NCBI GenBank assembly: GCA_015143295.1
Contig: CM026573.1
Coordinates: 9,081,934-9,145,933, forward strand
Length of the DNA stretch: 64,000 nt
Direction: 5' to 3'
From: Tetracentron sinense
Lineage: Eukaryota; Streptophyta; Magnoliopsida; Trochodendrales; Trochodendraceae
The position numbers and the translations under genes were made by a program. The notes under the pieces were generated by a model. That model made no database searches, was not told where the DNA came from, and saw only the letters and a list, made by a program, of their open reading frames with translations. The number at the start of each line of letters is the position of its first letter. The first letter of the stretch is position 1. Below are positions 45,998 to 63,380 of the stretch, piece after piece.

Positions 45998-48670
45998 TCA
46001 CACAAAACTCCATCCTGGTTCCTTCTTCACCCCAGTTCCCTTCATCATACTTCTGATCTTTAGGACTTCTTCCCATTGGCCCACATCTGCCCAGAAATTT
46101 GACAGTGAGACATAAGCTCCAGCATCACAGTGCTCCAACTCAAGAACCTTTTTGGCTGCTAGCCTTCCAAGCTCAACATCATGATGTACTCTGCAAGCAC
46201 CAAGCAGTGTTTCCCATACCAAAGCATCAGGTTTGATAGGCATATTACCAATAAACCTTTCCGCCTCTTTTAATCTCCCAGACCGGCCTAGTAGATCGAC
46301 CATACAGGCATAGTGATGGGGGCCTGGCTCAATTCCATAGTCTTTCGTCATTGAATTTAGATGGAAATAGCCTTCTTCTACCAAACCATTATGACTACAA
46401 GCAGATAAAACCCCAACAAAAGTCACCCAATCAGGTTCCATTCCTTCTTTTCTCATAAGCTCATAGACTCTTAGTGCCTCTTCACCTTTTCCGTGCTGTG
46501 CATAACCCACGATCATAGCTGTCCAAGTGATCAAGTCCAGTTTCTCAATCTGATTAAACACTTTACGGGCATCTTCGATGCTTCCACATTTTGAGTACAT
46601 AGTAACTAGTGAACTCCCAACTGAAAGGTCTGAATCTAAGCCTGTTTTTGTAATGCGTGCATGCAATTGATCACCAAGGCCCGATCCAGTTAAAATCGCG
46701 GCCACCCCGAGAATTGATGAGACTGTGAAGCAGTCAATCTCAACACCAGTCATCAGCATTTCATGGAATTGCAAGAGTGCCAATTCATTACACCCATTTT
46801 GGGCATAACCTGAAACCAAGGAAGACCATGAGACCTGATCTTTTTGGGGCATCATTTCAAACACTCTTCTCGCAGAATCTACGGTTCTGCATTTTGAGTA
46901 CATAGTTACAAGTGCACCACCAACAAGTATCTCTCTGCCAACTCCTACACGAATAGCATAACCGTGAACTTCCTTACCTCTCTGTATGGATTGAAGAGCA
47001 GAACATGCGGTGAGGATGGCAGTTAAAGTCATTTGATCAGGTCTAATTTTTTCAAACACCATTTCTCTTAACAACTGAAAAGCTCGATCCACACAGCCAT
47101 GTTCAGCAAAACCTGCAATCATTGAGGTCCATGAAACTTTATCTCTATCATGAATTTTCTCAAAAACCTCATAAGATTCTTCTATACTACCCCACTTTGA
47201 GTACATGGTGAAAAGTGAGCTCCCCAACGAAACATCAAAGACCAAGCCAGCTTTATAAGTGTAACAGTGGATCTGTCTCCCAAAATGAAGACAGTCTATG
47301 ATACTTAGAACACTGGAGCAACAAAAGTTATCAGGTCTCAGACCGTCTAGAAACATCCTCTGAAATAATTCAATTGCCCTTCCTGAACTCTGGTTATGAG
47401 CAAAAGCAGATATCATAACTGCCCACGTACCCAGGTTCTTTATATTCCCCATCTCTCCAAACACCATCTCACACAAATCAATCTCTCCTATCTTCGAGTA
47501 CATATTGATCAAAGAATCCTTCACTGCGGAATCTGAATAGAAACCAGTTTTTAAGATCCATGGATGGAATTGGATTGCCTCTTCCAACATTTCTGGTTTA
47601 GCACAAGCAGTGAGTACACTTGTAATGGTGTAATTGTTTATTTCCGCCCTCACCTGTCTCATTTTTTTGAAGAATTGGAGGGCGGAAGTAGAATCCTCTT
47701 TTTGAACAAAGCCAGAAATAATGGTAGTCCAAGAAACTACATTGCGTACCGGCATCAGTGAGAATTCCTTTACAGCTTCATCAATATCACCACATTTGGC
47801 ATATAGATCAACAATAGCAGTCCCCACAAATACATCCTCTCCTGCACCACATTTAATCACCCACCCGTGAACCCCTTTACCCATCTCTAGTTCTCCAAGA
47901 GCAGTACAAGCTGTTAAAATGCTCGAAAATGTAAAACCATTCGGTATTGAAAACCCACTTGACATTTGGTGAAAAAGATCTAAAGCAACCCATTGTTTCC
48001 TATTTCTAACAGCCCCGGAAATTATAGCATTCCAACAAACCACATTCTCACATTGAACATCTTGAAATACCCTCAAAGCATCATCAAATCTGCAATTTTT
48101 TGTAAACAAATCTATCATTCCAGCACGAACATACCCATTCGAAAAGAACCCATCTTTTATTGCAAGAGAGTATACCTGCTTACCAGATAGAATAGCTTCA
48201 GAGGCAGTACAAGCTGAAAACACACTCCCGTAGCTGAACTGGTTGGGGTCGAATCCAGATGAATGCATTCGGCAGAAAATTTTCCATGACTCCTCAAATT
48301 GGAAATTATGGTTGTAACCCGATAGCATGAGGTTCCAAGAGATAAGAGTCGGATGAGGAATTTCGTCAAACAAACGAAGTGCATCACCCATTGCAGCAGA
48401 TTTACAGTAGTAGTCAGTGAGAGAATTTGCGGCGAAGATATCCAATTGAAGAAGTGCTGTTTTAAGGATGTGGGCATGAATTGTTCTGGTCTCTCTGATA
48501 GTTGGCTTCTGGGTTCTATTCCGGTCATTGAATAGGTTAAAAATGGTGAGATCATGTTCATGTCTGCTTTGAAAATTTAATGGGTTTTCGACGATAACGA
48601 GAGAGGATATGAATCTGAGAGAGTAAACTGGGATTTTACTTTGGCAGCTTTGATGAATGAGAGAACTCAT
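45998..48670 (-). CDS. OTP87: Pentatricopeptide repeat protein, OTP87 type (mitochondrial RNA editing)
   Basis: An intronless 890-residue PLS-class PPR protein. From about residue 65 to 800 it is a chain of P, L and S repeats, with many SWNLMLSGY / SWTTIISGF-type and VGTAIVDLYAKCGDIDEA-type units. The end, after MVDLLGRSGRLKEAERFI, is an E-type domain (PDALVWETLLGACRVHHDVE) finishing KGTGVKKEPGWSFV. There is no DYW deaminase domain. The N-terminal 40 residues are Ser/Arg-rich and low in acidic residues, like an organelle transit peptide. The architecture, length and C-terminus match Arabidopsis At1g74600/OTP87, needed for editing of mitochondrial nad7 and atp1 transcripts. It must recruit a deaminase in trans if function is conserved. 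It converges with the NAC gene, with about 700 bp between stops. Confidence 0.92.
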   Translation of the reverse strand: MSSLIHQSCQSKIPVYSLRFISSLVIVENPLNFQSRHEHDLTIFNLFNDRNRTQKPTIRETRTIHAHILKTALLQLDIFAANSLTDYYCKSAAMGDALRLFDEIPHPTLISWNLMLSGYNHNFQFEESWKIFCRMHSSGFDPNQFSYGSVFSACTASEAILSGKQVYSLAIKDGFFSNGYVRAGMIDLFTKNCRFDDALRVFQDVQCENVVCWNAIISGAVRNRKQWVALDLFHQMSSGFSIPNGFTFSSILTACTALGELEMGKGVHGWVIKCGAGEDVFVGTAIVDLYAKCGDIDEAVKEFSLMPVRNVVSWTTIISGFVQKEDSTSALQFFKKMRQVRAEINNYTITSVLTACAKPEMLEEAIQFHPWILKTGFYSDSAVKDSLINMYSKIGEIDLCEMVFGEMGNIKNLGTWAVMISAFAHNQSSGRAIELFQRMFLDGLRPDNFCCSSVLSIIDCLHFGRQIHCYTYKAGLVFDVSLGSSLFTMYSKWGSIEESYEVFEKIHDRDKVSWTSMIAGFAEHGCVDRAFQLLREMVFEKIRPDQMTLTAILTACSALQSIQRGKEVHGYAIRVGVGREILVGGALVTMYSKCRTVDSARRVFEMMPQKDQVSWSSLVSGYAQNGCNELALLQFHEMLMTGVEIDCFTVSSILGVAAILTGSGLGDQLHARITKTGLDSDLSVGSSLVTMYSKCGSIEDARKVFNQIEKLDLITWTAMIVGYAQHGKGEEALRVYELMRKEGMEPDWVTFVGVLSACSHNGLVEEGYFHLNSMTKDYGIEPGPHHYACMVDLLGRSGRLKEAERFIGNMPIKPDALVWETLLGACRVHHDVELGRLAAKKVLELEHCDAGAYVSLSNFWADVGQWEEVLKIRSMMKGTGVKKEPGWSFV

Positions 48671-49239
48671 TTGGGTTCACAAATAGAGGAGAGAATTACA
48701 TCTTCTTCTTTTTTTCTAACACAATGGTTTGAACTTTTAAAAATGTATCCGTTACTTTTAGGGTTTCGAATACCGCGGGAATTTGCGGAATGGTGTCAAT
48801 TGGTCTGGGCCGGGCCAGGCCGGTCCGGGCCGCGTATAATCCTAAACTCTAGCCCGTCCATACCTTTCGTAGTTATTATTATAAAAGGGTAAAGCTAGCA
48901 TGAACCAGAACCACCATATTATACTGTTTTGGCAAGATCATCAAGACTAATTGTTAGCAACAAAAGTCTATCCATCATATCAGTTTCCTTTGGAACTGTT
49001 CTTTGGGGAGAAGGAAAGTTAGGGTGTCAAGCAAACCTATTCTAACTAGATTGGGCCCAGACAGGTCCTATTAAAAAACACAAAAGTGAAGGCTCAATCC
49101 CGGCCCATTGACACCTGGGAAGTTGAAGAATACCTGAAGGACTGAGCAGCTGACTCAAGCCCAAGCCCAGCCCAGGTTGGCCTTAGATCCCTTTCTAAGG
49201 AAAGGTTAATTTCAACTATTTACAATCCTTGACAGTAAG

Positions 49240-49320
49240 GTCAAGATGGCCGAGTTGGTCTAAGGCGCCAGTTTCAGGTACTGGTCCGAAAGGGCATGGG
49301 TTCGAATCCCATTCTTGACA
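49240..49320 (+). tRNA. tRNA-Leu (anticodon CAG)
   Basis: The acceptor stem GTCAAGA pairs with TCTTGAC, followed by discriminator A at 49320. The A box is TGGCCGAGTTGG, the anticodon stem-loop is CCAGT-TTCAGGT-ACTGG with CAG as anticodon, there is a long variable arm, and the B box is GGTTCGAATCC. There is no intron. A run of T follows within a few bases (from about 49324), the pol III terminator. The 3' CCA is not encoded, as expected for a nuclear gene. The sequence matches the standard plant tRNA-Leu(CAG). Confidence 0.96.
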
Positions 49321-49335
49321 ATCCTTTTTTTTTCT
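49321..49335 (+). terminator. RNA polymerase III T-run terminator of tRNA-Leu
   Basis: A run of nine T residues begins four bases after the tRNA end, the standard pol III stop signal. Confidence 0.85.
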
Positions 49336-49386
49336 TTCAATTTAGTTTCAACTTCTGCCTCTCTTCCATTGTCCTTCCCATATAGC

Positions 49387-49865
49387 CTCTTTCAAATTCT
49401 TTTAACAATGCTTTTTATGAACCGGACCAGGCATCAAACCAGTAGAGCGGCTGTTTCTCCGGTTCGATCGGGTACTTTTTGCAAAAAAAATCATTTTTTT
49501 TTCCTAATTTTTTCTCGGGTTTGACTGGTTCTGACCAGTTCCCAATCGGTTCTACCACAAGTTCTACCGGTTTTGACCGGTTCTAAGTCTCTTTCAAATT
49601 CTTTTAACAATGCTTTATATGAACCGAACCAGGCATCGAACCAGTAAAGTGGCTATTTCTTCGGTTCGACCGGGTGCTTTTTGCAAAACAAACCATTTTT
49701 TTCTCTAATTTTTTCTCGAGTTTGACCGGTTCTGACCAGTTCCCAATCAGTTCTACCGGTTCTGGTTGGTTTTTAAGAATATCGATTTTGAGGGTTTTGA
49801 GAACCGGCGAGGGGGCTGGTTCCACCTGTTCGACCGGCCGGTCCGGTCTAGTTCAGACAACACTG
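49387..49865. repeat. 202-bp tandem duplication inside a GAACCGG-rich element
   Basis: CTCTTTCAAATTCTTTTAAC at 49387 recurs at 49589, followed in both copies by GAACCRRACCAGGCATC and CCAGTARAGYGGCT. Offset is 202 bases. The second unit continues to CGGCCGGTCCGGTC and AGACAACACTG, the terminus of a dispersed plant hAT-like repeat. It starts within 70 bp of the tRNA gene. Confidence 0.78.
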
Positions 49866-49910
49866 ATATGAACTAATCACTGGTATAGGGGACAAAAGGA
49901 CAGAAACCCC

Positions 49911-50052
49911 CACCAGGGGTTGGTGTAGTTGGTCAGTGTCCCGAGTTTGCCCCCTATGGTCGTGTGTTCAACTACCACTCCTCAGTTTACCCTGTAAGGA
50001 AAATTTCGAGTGGGTTAGCGTAGATATCCAAAGGGACTAGTCCTGGCTAGAA
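49911..50052 (+). repeat. tRNA-derived SINE candidate
   Basis: TGGTGTAGTTGGTCAG fits an A box, and GTGTGTTCAACTACC about 40 bases later fits a degenerate B box. The text TAGATATCCAAAGGGACTAG downstream resembles plant SINE bodies. It ends where the GST-like fragment starts. Confidence 0.45.
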
Positions 50053-50223
50053 GAAAATGGATGCAACAACAGTAAGTTGCTCCTCCAATACAATCCTGTT
50101 TATAAGAACCTATCCGGAGCCGCTTGTCATCCTCCATTACATCGATGAATGCTGGAAGAACACTGCCCGACTTTTGGCGGAGGATCTTTACCAACAGAGA
50201 GTGATTTTGGGCCGACTTTTATG
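50053..50223 (+). pseudogene. Tau-class glutathione S-transferase fragment
   Basis: The plus strand reads SKLLLQYNPVYKN and then, one frame away, PEPLVILHYIDECWKN ... to a stop at 50221-50223. In intact GSTUs these segments are joined by about ten residues (VPVLVH-type) carrying the conserved cis-Pro. Here they are replaced by four bases, so the frame is broken. No N-terminal or C-terminal exon is present. It lies 1.37 kb upstream of the intact GST and in the same orientation, so it is probably a dead tandem duplicate. Confidence 0.82.
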
Positions 50224-51530
50224 ATATCCATTCATTTTTATGTGCATGGAGCTTTATGTTAATCTTTCTCTTGCTTTCATATAGAATGAAAGTTATTGAT
50301 ACCCACCAAAAAAATAAAAGATATTAATACTGGTAACACTCACTAGCATTACCAGTCATTTCGTTTTCTTCTTATACATGTCTAAATGGAAGTAAAAATT
50401 ACTTTCATGTCTGCTCTGATAAGAAATTGATTTATTGAATAATTCTTGGATAATTTACAATGATCCTATAGAGTGTTAATTAAATAGATAATTCAAGACT
50501 CCTAACTTAGAATAATAATTCTAACCTACTAAAGATGGTAATCCAAGATTGTGATTGTGATGAATTCACATTTATTCAATACTTATAGATCATGAACTAA
50601 CTATTATTGATTTATGATTTAACCTTCTCTTACATATAGTTAATATAAATGTCTTTGTAGTTTCACCACAAGAACAACTCTCCTTATTGTAGTATAATTC
50701 TAGTATAGGGAATCTTGTCTCTATAATTTAGATTATTACCATTATTTAGAATGATCAATGTTCCGTTAAGACTCGAAAATGACTTCTATTGGGGTGGTAG
50801 GTATTGTAACAAAAAACATCATTTTTTTGAAAAAAAAATGTGTTTTATTCGCGAATTTTGCGTTTTATTTGCGAATTTTCTGAATTATTAAAAAAAATTA
50901 CTTTTTTTAAATATATTTTAATCAAATTGTTCCGTATATTTTTATAATTATTAATTTACTTTTTATTTTTTTCCCGAATTTTTCGGGAATTTTTCCGAAT
51001 GTTCCGAACTTGATCCCCTACCGAATTATTCCCGAACCCCAACTTTGTCACTATGGTTGTAGGTAGCACTTAACCTCAATTGGTTCTGCTCATGTACACA
51101 CATTGTCTTCACATAACAAAAACATTCTCAATTTAGTTGTTATTTCCAACAATCTGTAAGCTTTTCTAGCGCCATCATTCATTTGGGGAATCGTAATCTG
51201 ACTATATAATAAGGTCATGTAATTACCCCTCCACAATACAGTAAACTTGGTTAAAGCTTTCTAGAATATTAAAAAACTGGGTATGTTCATATGTCAATAT
51301 GACATTGAGTGTTCATCCTTAATAATTCTTAAGATCAGGTTTGTATATAATTATTCTATTTATTATTAAAGTAGGCTAAACAAGCACGCTAATCCTCTCA
51401 GCTTCAGCTTAGGCTCCATTTTCTTTTTTAGCCCATCGTCATACAATATGACTTTTCATTAGTGATTTAATGAAATTCAACCAAATATTTTTTATTCTCT
51501 AAAAACCATGAGAAATCAGGATTAAGGTCA
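50224..51530. other. Intergenic DNA with an LTR-like remnant
   Basis: At 50415-50475 the text GAAATTGATTTATTGAATAAT...GGATAATTTACAATGATCC resembles the minus-strand LTR sequence at 62700-62760, so a decayed LTR is likely. TTTTATTCGCGAATTTTGCG and related words at 50835-51015 form another dispersed repeat. No gene is recognised. Confidence 0.4.
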
Positions 51531-51540
51531 TGGCCGAAAC

Positions 51541-51550
51541 TCTATATAAA
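51541..51550 (+). promoter_or_regulatory. TATA box of the GST gene
   Basis: CTATATAAAG lies about 45 bases upstream of the ATG, giving a short leader if transcription begins about 30 bases downstream. Confidence 0.7.
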
Positions 51551-51590
51551 GCTTGAGGTTCAAGGGCAAAATCTGAGTGAAACAGAGTCC

Positions 51591-52574
51591 ATGGAGGAGG
51601 AAAAGAAAGTGAAGCTATATGGAAGGTGGGGTAGCACTTTTTATAAAAGGGTGGAACTGGCCCTTAAGATTAAGGGCATACCCTACGAGTGTGTCGAAGA
51701 AGATTTGAGTAACAAGAGCCAGTTGTTCCTCCAGTATAAACTTGTTCAGAAGAAGGTTCCTGTTCTTGTACATGATGGAAGACCGATCGTTGAGTCGCTC
51801 GTCATTCTTGAATACATTGACGAAAATTGGAAGGGCAATCCTCAACTACTGCCGAAGGATCCATTCGAGAGAGCAAAGGTCCGTTTCTGGGGCAAGTTTC
51901 TCCACCAACAGGTGAGGATGATGCTGCTATATGTTCTTCCCATAAATATAGGAGGACAGAGCCATAGTTTTAAAGATGAAAAAAATATCTTCTTTAAGTG
52001 ATCTGTTCTTCAAATTTATCAAACATAACTTCTGACCATCTCAAACAAATTGCTCCGCAAAAACAATTCTATTCCAACATTCTGAGGAGAAAGATTTAAC
52101 TATATTGCGGGTTTTCGCCCCAGTTAAACCATGTTACTAAGAGTAAGTGCATCACTTATGTCATTAATATGTGTGATCCCACTGATACAGTTGCTCCTGA
52201 GTATCGGCTTGGTTATCACAAAGGGTGGGGAAGAACAAGAGAGAGCCATGAAAGTGTTGTTCGAGAATCTGAAGATGGTCGAGGAGGGAATGCAAGACTT
52301 GTTTCTGGGTGGCACTCCTTACATAAACGGCGAGAATCTGGGATTTCTTGACATTGTCATGAGTTCTATTTTGAGCCCTCACAGAGCTATTGAAGAAGCC
52401 ATTGGAGTAAAGATAATAGACCCAGAAAGGAACCCAGTGATCTTCTCATGGGTGACTACTCTCAGTGACCTCCCTGTGGTGAAAGAGACACTGCCACCCC
52501 ATGACATGTTGGTGGCTCTTGTTCAGTTCATTCGACAGAAGAACCTTCTTCAGTCACCTAAAGTTGAAGCTTGA
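51591..52574 (+). CDS. GSTU: Tau-class glutathione S-transferase
   Basis: A two-exon gene (51591-51911 and 52191-52574, phase 0 intron of 279 bp) encoding 234 residues. GSTs of the plant-specific tau class conjugate glutathione to electrophiles and xenobiotics in the cytosol. The N-terminal thioredoxin fold starts [20 protein letters not shown], with Ser15 in the position of the catalytic Ser. [23 protein letters not shown] contains the cis-Pro and the Glu-Ser that bind glutathione. The single intron after the KFLHQQ segment is at the usual tau position. The C-terminal helical domain has [20 protein letters not shown] and a normal end. An alternative acceptor at 52123 would break the frame. 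A pseudogene relative lies upstream. The exact GSTU number cannot be given. Confidence 0.93.
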
Positions 52575-54086
52575 TTTACTAGTTTTCTTGTAAGTGTTAT
52601 TTCTGGAACTACCTCCTGCAGCTAGCAAATGTGTTTATTCCACAGGCATGTCCCTTTGATTTAATTCTAGAATATGGGATTGTGTGAACTTGCAACACTC
52701 AATCAGACCAATAATCACGATCAAAGGGCTCAGTCAGGTGGTCACACTCATGACAGTGAGGAAGACACTGGAGCTAGTGGCATACTAGGATTACACAGAG
52801 CTGAGAGCACCGAATAAGATAATACAGAGCACCCTGACATGTCAGAGAATAGTAAACAGGGTATTTAATTTTTTTTAAAATCTGCAAAGGCAATATATAT
52901 AGGGGAATATATATATATGGGTGAAATGTAAGAGAGCTAAGAATGGAAAGGCAATCCTGACACACCAATTGTAGGAAGGATATAATAATCCGACAGAACA
53001 GAAAAAGTATCAAAAGACAAGTGGTGATGCCTTCTACAAATCAAGAACTGTACTCCCATGTCTCCTTAATCACCCCTTATGGAAGACCACGCGGTAATTA
53101 GCAAGCGAATGAAATTTATCCCGGCTTAACCGGTTGTGTGGTATAAAGGGATCTGCATGGCCCAAGGGACTTAGTTGGGTGCTCTAAGAGAGAGGCCTGG
53201 ATACCCACCTTCCAACCAAAAAAAAAAAACACAACCTCTGAAAACACGTTTGATTCTCTACCTCTAGATTGACCAACTTGTTCCCCCCTAAAAAAAAAAT
53301 TAAAGTTTCATTCTCTACCTCTAGATTGACCAACTTATTTCCCCCAAAAATATGACCCATAACATCGATAACAAACCATCCAACTTTACCTCAATCCATT
53401 AAGGTAAGAAGTCTAGGAAGAAATAATAAGGGTAAGCCCAAAAAACTTAGTCAATAGAGAAAATAACTACAAATATCTCGTAGGGAATGGACAAAACAAT
53501 AACAAGTGATTCATGAATTTCTCATGTTCAAAGCACATGAAGCAGCGATTACCAAATTACACCCGTGAAAATCTATTTTATTCAAAGATGCCATTTAAGA
53601 AAGAGTGATACTTTAAATGGCCCAGTGGATGGTTTGCCTCTTTAGTGATATACTTTCAATCACTAAAATGTGTCATTTGTTGCCTGATACCATCTCACAA
53701 AGCCAAACACGTGAACTATAGAAATTTGCCTACAGAAATCCCAAGCTAATTAGATATGCAACTGATCAACTGGGTTGCAATCCAATCAGGTTGAATTTTC
53801 TATAAAAATCAAGCCAAGTCATTATATAGAATAATCATATATTAAAACCACTAAACTATATAATAAACAACCAATGCTGAAGAATGTCATTGAAGATAAA
53901 TTAATCTGAAAACAAAACCCTCGCAATGGATATGTCGTCGAAGTGAAGCACCTGTAGTCAGTCCAAACCTAAGAAAAAAATTCTCATAATCAAACACAGA
54001 CGACAATATTTCCCACGATTCATCATAAGTTTTCCAAAGTCAAAATTTCTTTCAAGCGGATTAAAATTCAATAGCTTTTTCTTCTT
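52575..54086. other. Intergenic DNA between GST and RPL34
   Basis: Holds the GST 3'UTR and the RPL34 3'UTR at its two edges. In between there is no recognisable gene. A tRNA-like or SINE-like patch at 53100-53215 was too degenerate to call. Confidence 0.4.
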
Positions 54087-60357
<6,271 letters not shown>

Positions 60358-60869
60358 CTTCGATCAGCTCGAGCTCCTTCTCCCTCTAATGGCTTCTTCA
60401 GTGAAGAACGAGGAAAACTGCAAAAGAGGGTTTCTAGGTCTTGAAAGAACAAATAAAAAGGCTTGGACGCCCTAGATCCAACGGATCAAATGAATTCCAT
60501 CAATGGTTGCGATTTGCCGCGTTTACCTACTGACATTCTCTAAATTGTCGAACAGGTACTCAGTTTAAGCAAATATCTATGAGGTCATTTAAGTATTACA
60601 AATTACAAAGAAGAGTCCTCCATTATAAATTTCACATCTAGTAACCCCCTTTTAAAATCATTTTAAGAGCACTGATTGGCCGCCTCGAATCCAGTGACTT
60701 TTTTTTTTTTTTTTGGGGTAGAGCTAATCATTTAGTGCAAATTGAATCTTACATTGGATGCTTGTTTTAAGACATTGTGACTTTGTGAGCTTTACCACTC
60801 TTAGGTATATTTTTGGCAAATTAACCCTTTCGCTTTTTAGGATTCCAGTCTCAATTACTTTCATTTTCG

Positions 60870-62110
60870 AGCGAATTGAGAGGAATTTTCTTTAAGCACG
60901 TGGAGGTTGATATCAGAAAATATAATTTGGTTGACTAGAAAACCATTTCTCTTCCGAAGAGCGTAGGCAGTCTTAATATTCAGCCTCTCATCAAGGTGAA
61001 CATGGCACTCTTAGGGAAGTGACTTTGGCATTATGGTGAGGAGGTGGGCAGCTTTTGGAGGGCTGTGATAGAAGCTAGGCATGGGTCGATCAATAGGTGG
61101 CGCCCTAAGATTGGTTCGGGTTCAATAGAGATGAGAGTGGTTACCCACTTTAAGGTGGACAATGGGGAGCAAGTCAGCTTTTCGAATGATCGCTGGTGTA
61201 GTCAATCCACTCTTAAGCAGAATTTCAGTATCTTTTTCCTCCTTGCATCAAACAATGATGCATTAGTTGTACAATATTTAGAGTGACAAGAAAGGGTTCC
61301 GGTTTGGACTCCAAAACTGTATCAAAATCTATTCGATTGGGAGGTCCAAGACCTCTTGGAGCTATTTAACCCATGTTCTGCAAGTCACCCATAGTCCAAC
61401 CATCAGGGATAGTTGGGTCTAGTCATCGGACAACAATGGGCAGTTCTCAATGGGGTCGTTTTTGCTAGCTTTGCAATCTAGTCCTATGCTTTATTTTCCA
61501 CTTCAGGCTGTGTGGTTTCCTTTTGTTCTCTCTAAAATATCTTTTCTTGTGGATTACGATTTTAGATAAAATCTTAACTTATGATCACCTTATGCATAGA
61601 AGTTGTTGTCTGACTAACAGATGCTATTTGTGCCTTTTAGCATAGGAATCGATGGATCACTTACTGTTACATTGCCTCAGTGACAAAAGAGGTTTGGTCA
61701 TATTTCATGTCTCATCTTTGCATCTCTTGGGTCTTTCATAGACTCTTTTGAAGCTTATTTTCATGTTGGTTGCCAGTGTCGTTTATGTCACTAATAAGGC
61801 AATTTGGCCGTTTCTTCCAGGGGGCATAGCTTGGTCTGATTGGAAGGAGGGTTTTTGAGAAATCCTCGTCCATCACCCGTCTCTAGGCTCGGATTCGATT
61901 CCTAGTTTCAACCTGGGCTTTAGTTGGGCGTGATGACAGGTGGTGATCCATGAAGAATGGGGGACATTTTTGCTTAGTCTAATTTGCCAGTGGGTATCTA
62001 GCTTTTGATGTTATTTTTGCTTTAGCTTTCTTCCTTGGTTTACTATTGATGAACCTTCCATTGTATGCTATTTTTTAATTTTATCTTTATATATATAACT
62101 CTCTTATTTA
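60870..62110 (+). pseudogene. Decayed LINE (L1-type) 3' end
   Basis: Frames reading RIERNFL, then LPKSVGSLNIQPLIKVNMAL, then YGEEVGSFWRAVIEARHGS and DNGEQVSFSNDRWC match the C-terminal region after the reverse transcriptase of plant L1-type LINEs. Downstream, MHRSCCLTNRCYLCLLA and ESMDHLLLHC form the zf-RVT zinc-binding domain. Conserved Trp codons upstream of GSFWRA have become stops, and at least two frameshifts separate the blocks. The 5' part is absent, as usual for 5'-truncated insertions. It lies divergent to RPL34, about 0.5 kb from its start codon. Confidence 0.85.
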
Positions 62111-62459
62111 CTGATTAAAAAACAATTTCTTGAATCTTTTGGATTAGAAGAAATTGGGTGGCCAAAGAAAAAAAATTATCCTGTCTCAATGCGACCTAGT
62201 TTTTTAACAAGAATAACATACAACAATGGGTAATGTTTCACATTTTTCTCCGTAGTTAATGAAGCATGTGTTTTAAGAGGTCGAGGTCAATCAGATGACT
62301 AATAATTTGGAAACAATGGGTAATCTTTAATAGAGAATGAAGTAGCATAATAGCATAAGGTTTTATGCTCCCCCCCTTTTTTTCCATTAATAATCTGGTA
62401 GGGGTTTCCCCTAACCCCCCTCTTCTTCTAAAGGGTTTTCTTTATTAAAAAAAAGTAAC

Positions 62460-62700
62460 ATAATAGTGTGGGTGAGATACATTGTATCACAATTAGTGTA
62501 TCTCAATCATAGTCCTTGATTAATATCAATCACAATCATTGATTCATCATTGATTCGCATCAATTAAAGATTTAGATTTGATTTGATTGACTCTGGTTTC
62601 TATCTTTAGATAGATTTCACCTTTATGTAAATCTTATGTGTCAATGTAAGAGAAAAGGGAACTAAGGGGTCACCAAAACTCTGATACCATATAGAAGAAA
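62460..62700 (-). mobile_element. LTR retroelement primer site and leader remnant
   Basis: On the minus strand TGGTATCAGAGTTTTGG (about 62672-62690) matches a tRNA-Met-type primer-binding site. It directly follows a sequence from 62692 upward that resembles the LTRs noted at 29025, 29275 and 50415. Confidence 0.5.
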
Positions 62701-62870
62701 CTATTTATTGAATAACTTTGATAAACTTTAGAATGGTCCAGAGGGGTTATATAAATTAAGATGAAAATAACTAAAGATAGGAATAAATCTCAATCAAACC
62801 TAATCCAATTAATTCAATTTCAAACTCACTTTATTACACCACCCGATTGTATTCTCTAAGGCCATCTCTA
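62692..62870 (-). mobile_element. LTR fragment
   Basis: TTATTGAATAACTTTGATAA and CAATTTCAAACTCACTTTATTAC match LTR-like blocks elsewhere in the window. It ends, in plus-strand terms, near CTCTAAGGCC at about 62863. Confidence 0.45.
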
Positions 62871-62879
62871 ATAATGTTG

Positions 62880-63380
62880 TGGGGTGATAGCAGGTAGTCC
62901 ATCTGATCTGGGACCTATCTGTGGGAGATCAGTAGGCTTACACGGGAGGAAGACCTCCTGAGAAATACCAACAGACCAGGGTTCAAAACCATTGAGCAAC
63001 CCACTTTCAAGCACTTGCTCTCCAAAAGAATACATCCCTTGATGAATGATAAAAACACATGTTATTGCATACATAGTGCAGAATTCTTGTGAAACCGCCC
63101 TCCTTACCTCCCTCCCTCTCCATCGCTCCAACAATGTCTAGAGATCATACAGATCATACCATACTCGTTTACGACACATCTACAAGGGCTCACAAACACG
63201 GAATGTGCTGTCGTTTTGATCCAATTCATGCATGTGGGGGCACAAAAAAGCACATGTAGTAAAATAATCAGTTGCAAACAAGTTGGTGATTCCCATATAG
63301 CTATATTTTCTATAATTTTATCTTTTTTAGAACATGGATCTAGACATGAAATCTATGGTACAATGACAGAGCTAATGATC
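62880..63380. other. Intergenic DNA with a SINE-like patch
   Basis: GAAATACCAACAGACCAGGG followed by TTCAAAACC at 62965-62997 resembles the B-box end of the split SINE at 54760. No gene is recognised. The 3'UTR of the DUF1666 gene should lie at the right edge. Confidence 0.35.

Noticed and set aside
47564..48561. Frames antisense to or overlapping the PPR gene
   Set aside because: Shadows of the 890-codon PPR frame.
52124..52190. Alternative acceptor (CGCCCCAG) for GST exon 2
   Set aside because: Starting the exon at 52124 shifts the frame relative to exon 1; the acceptor at 52188-52190 keeps phase 0 and the family length.
53100..53215. Possible tRNA or SINE
   Set aside because: A-box and B-box matches too weak and no cloverleaf could be drawn.
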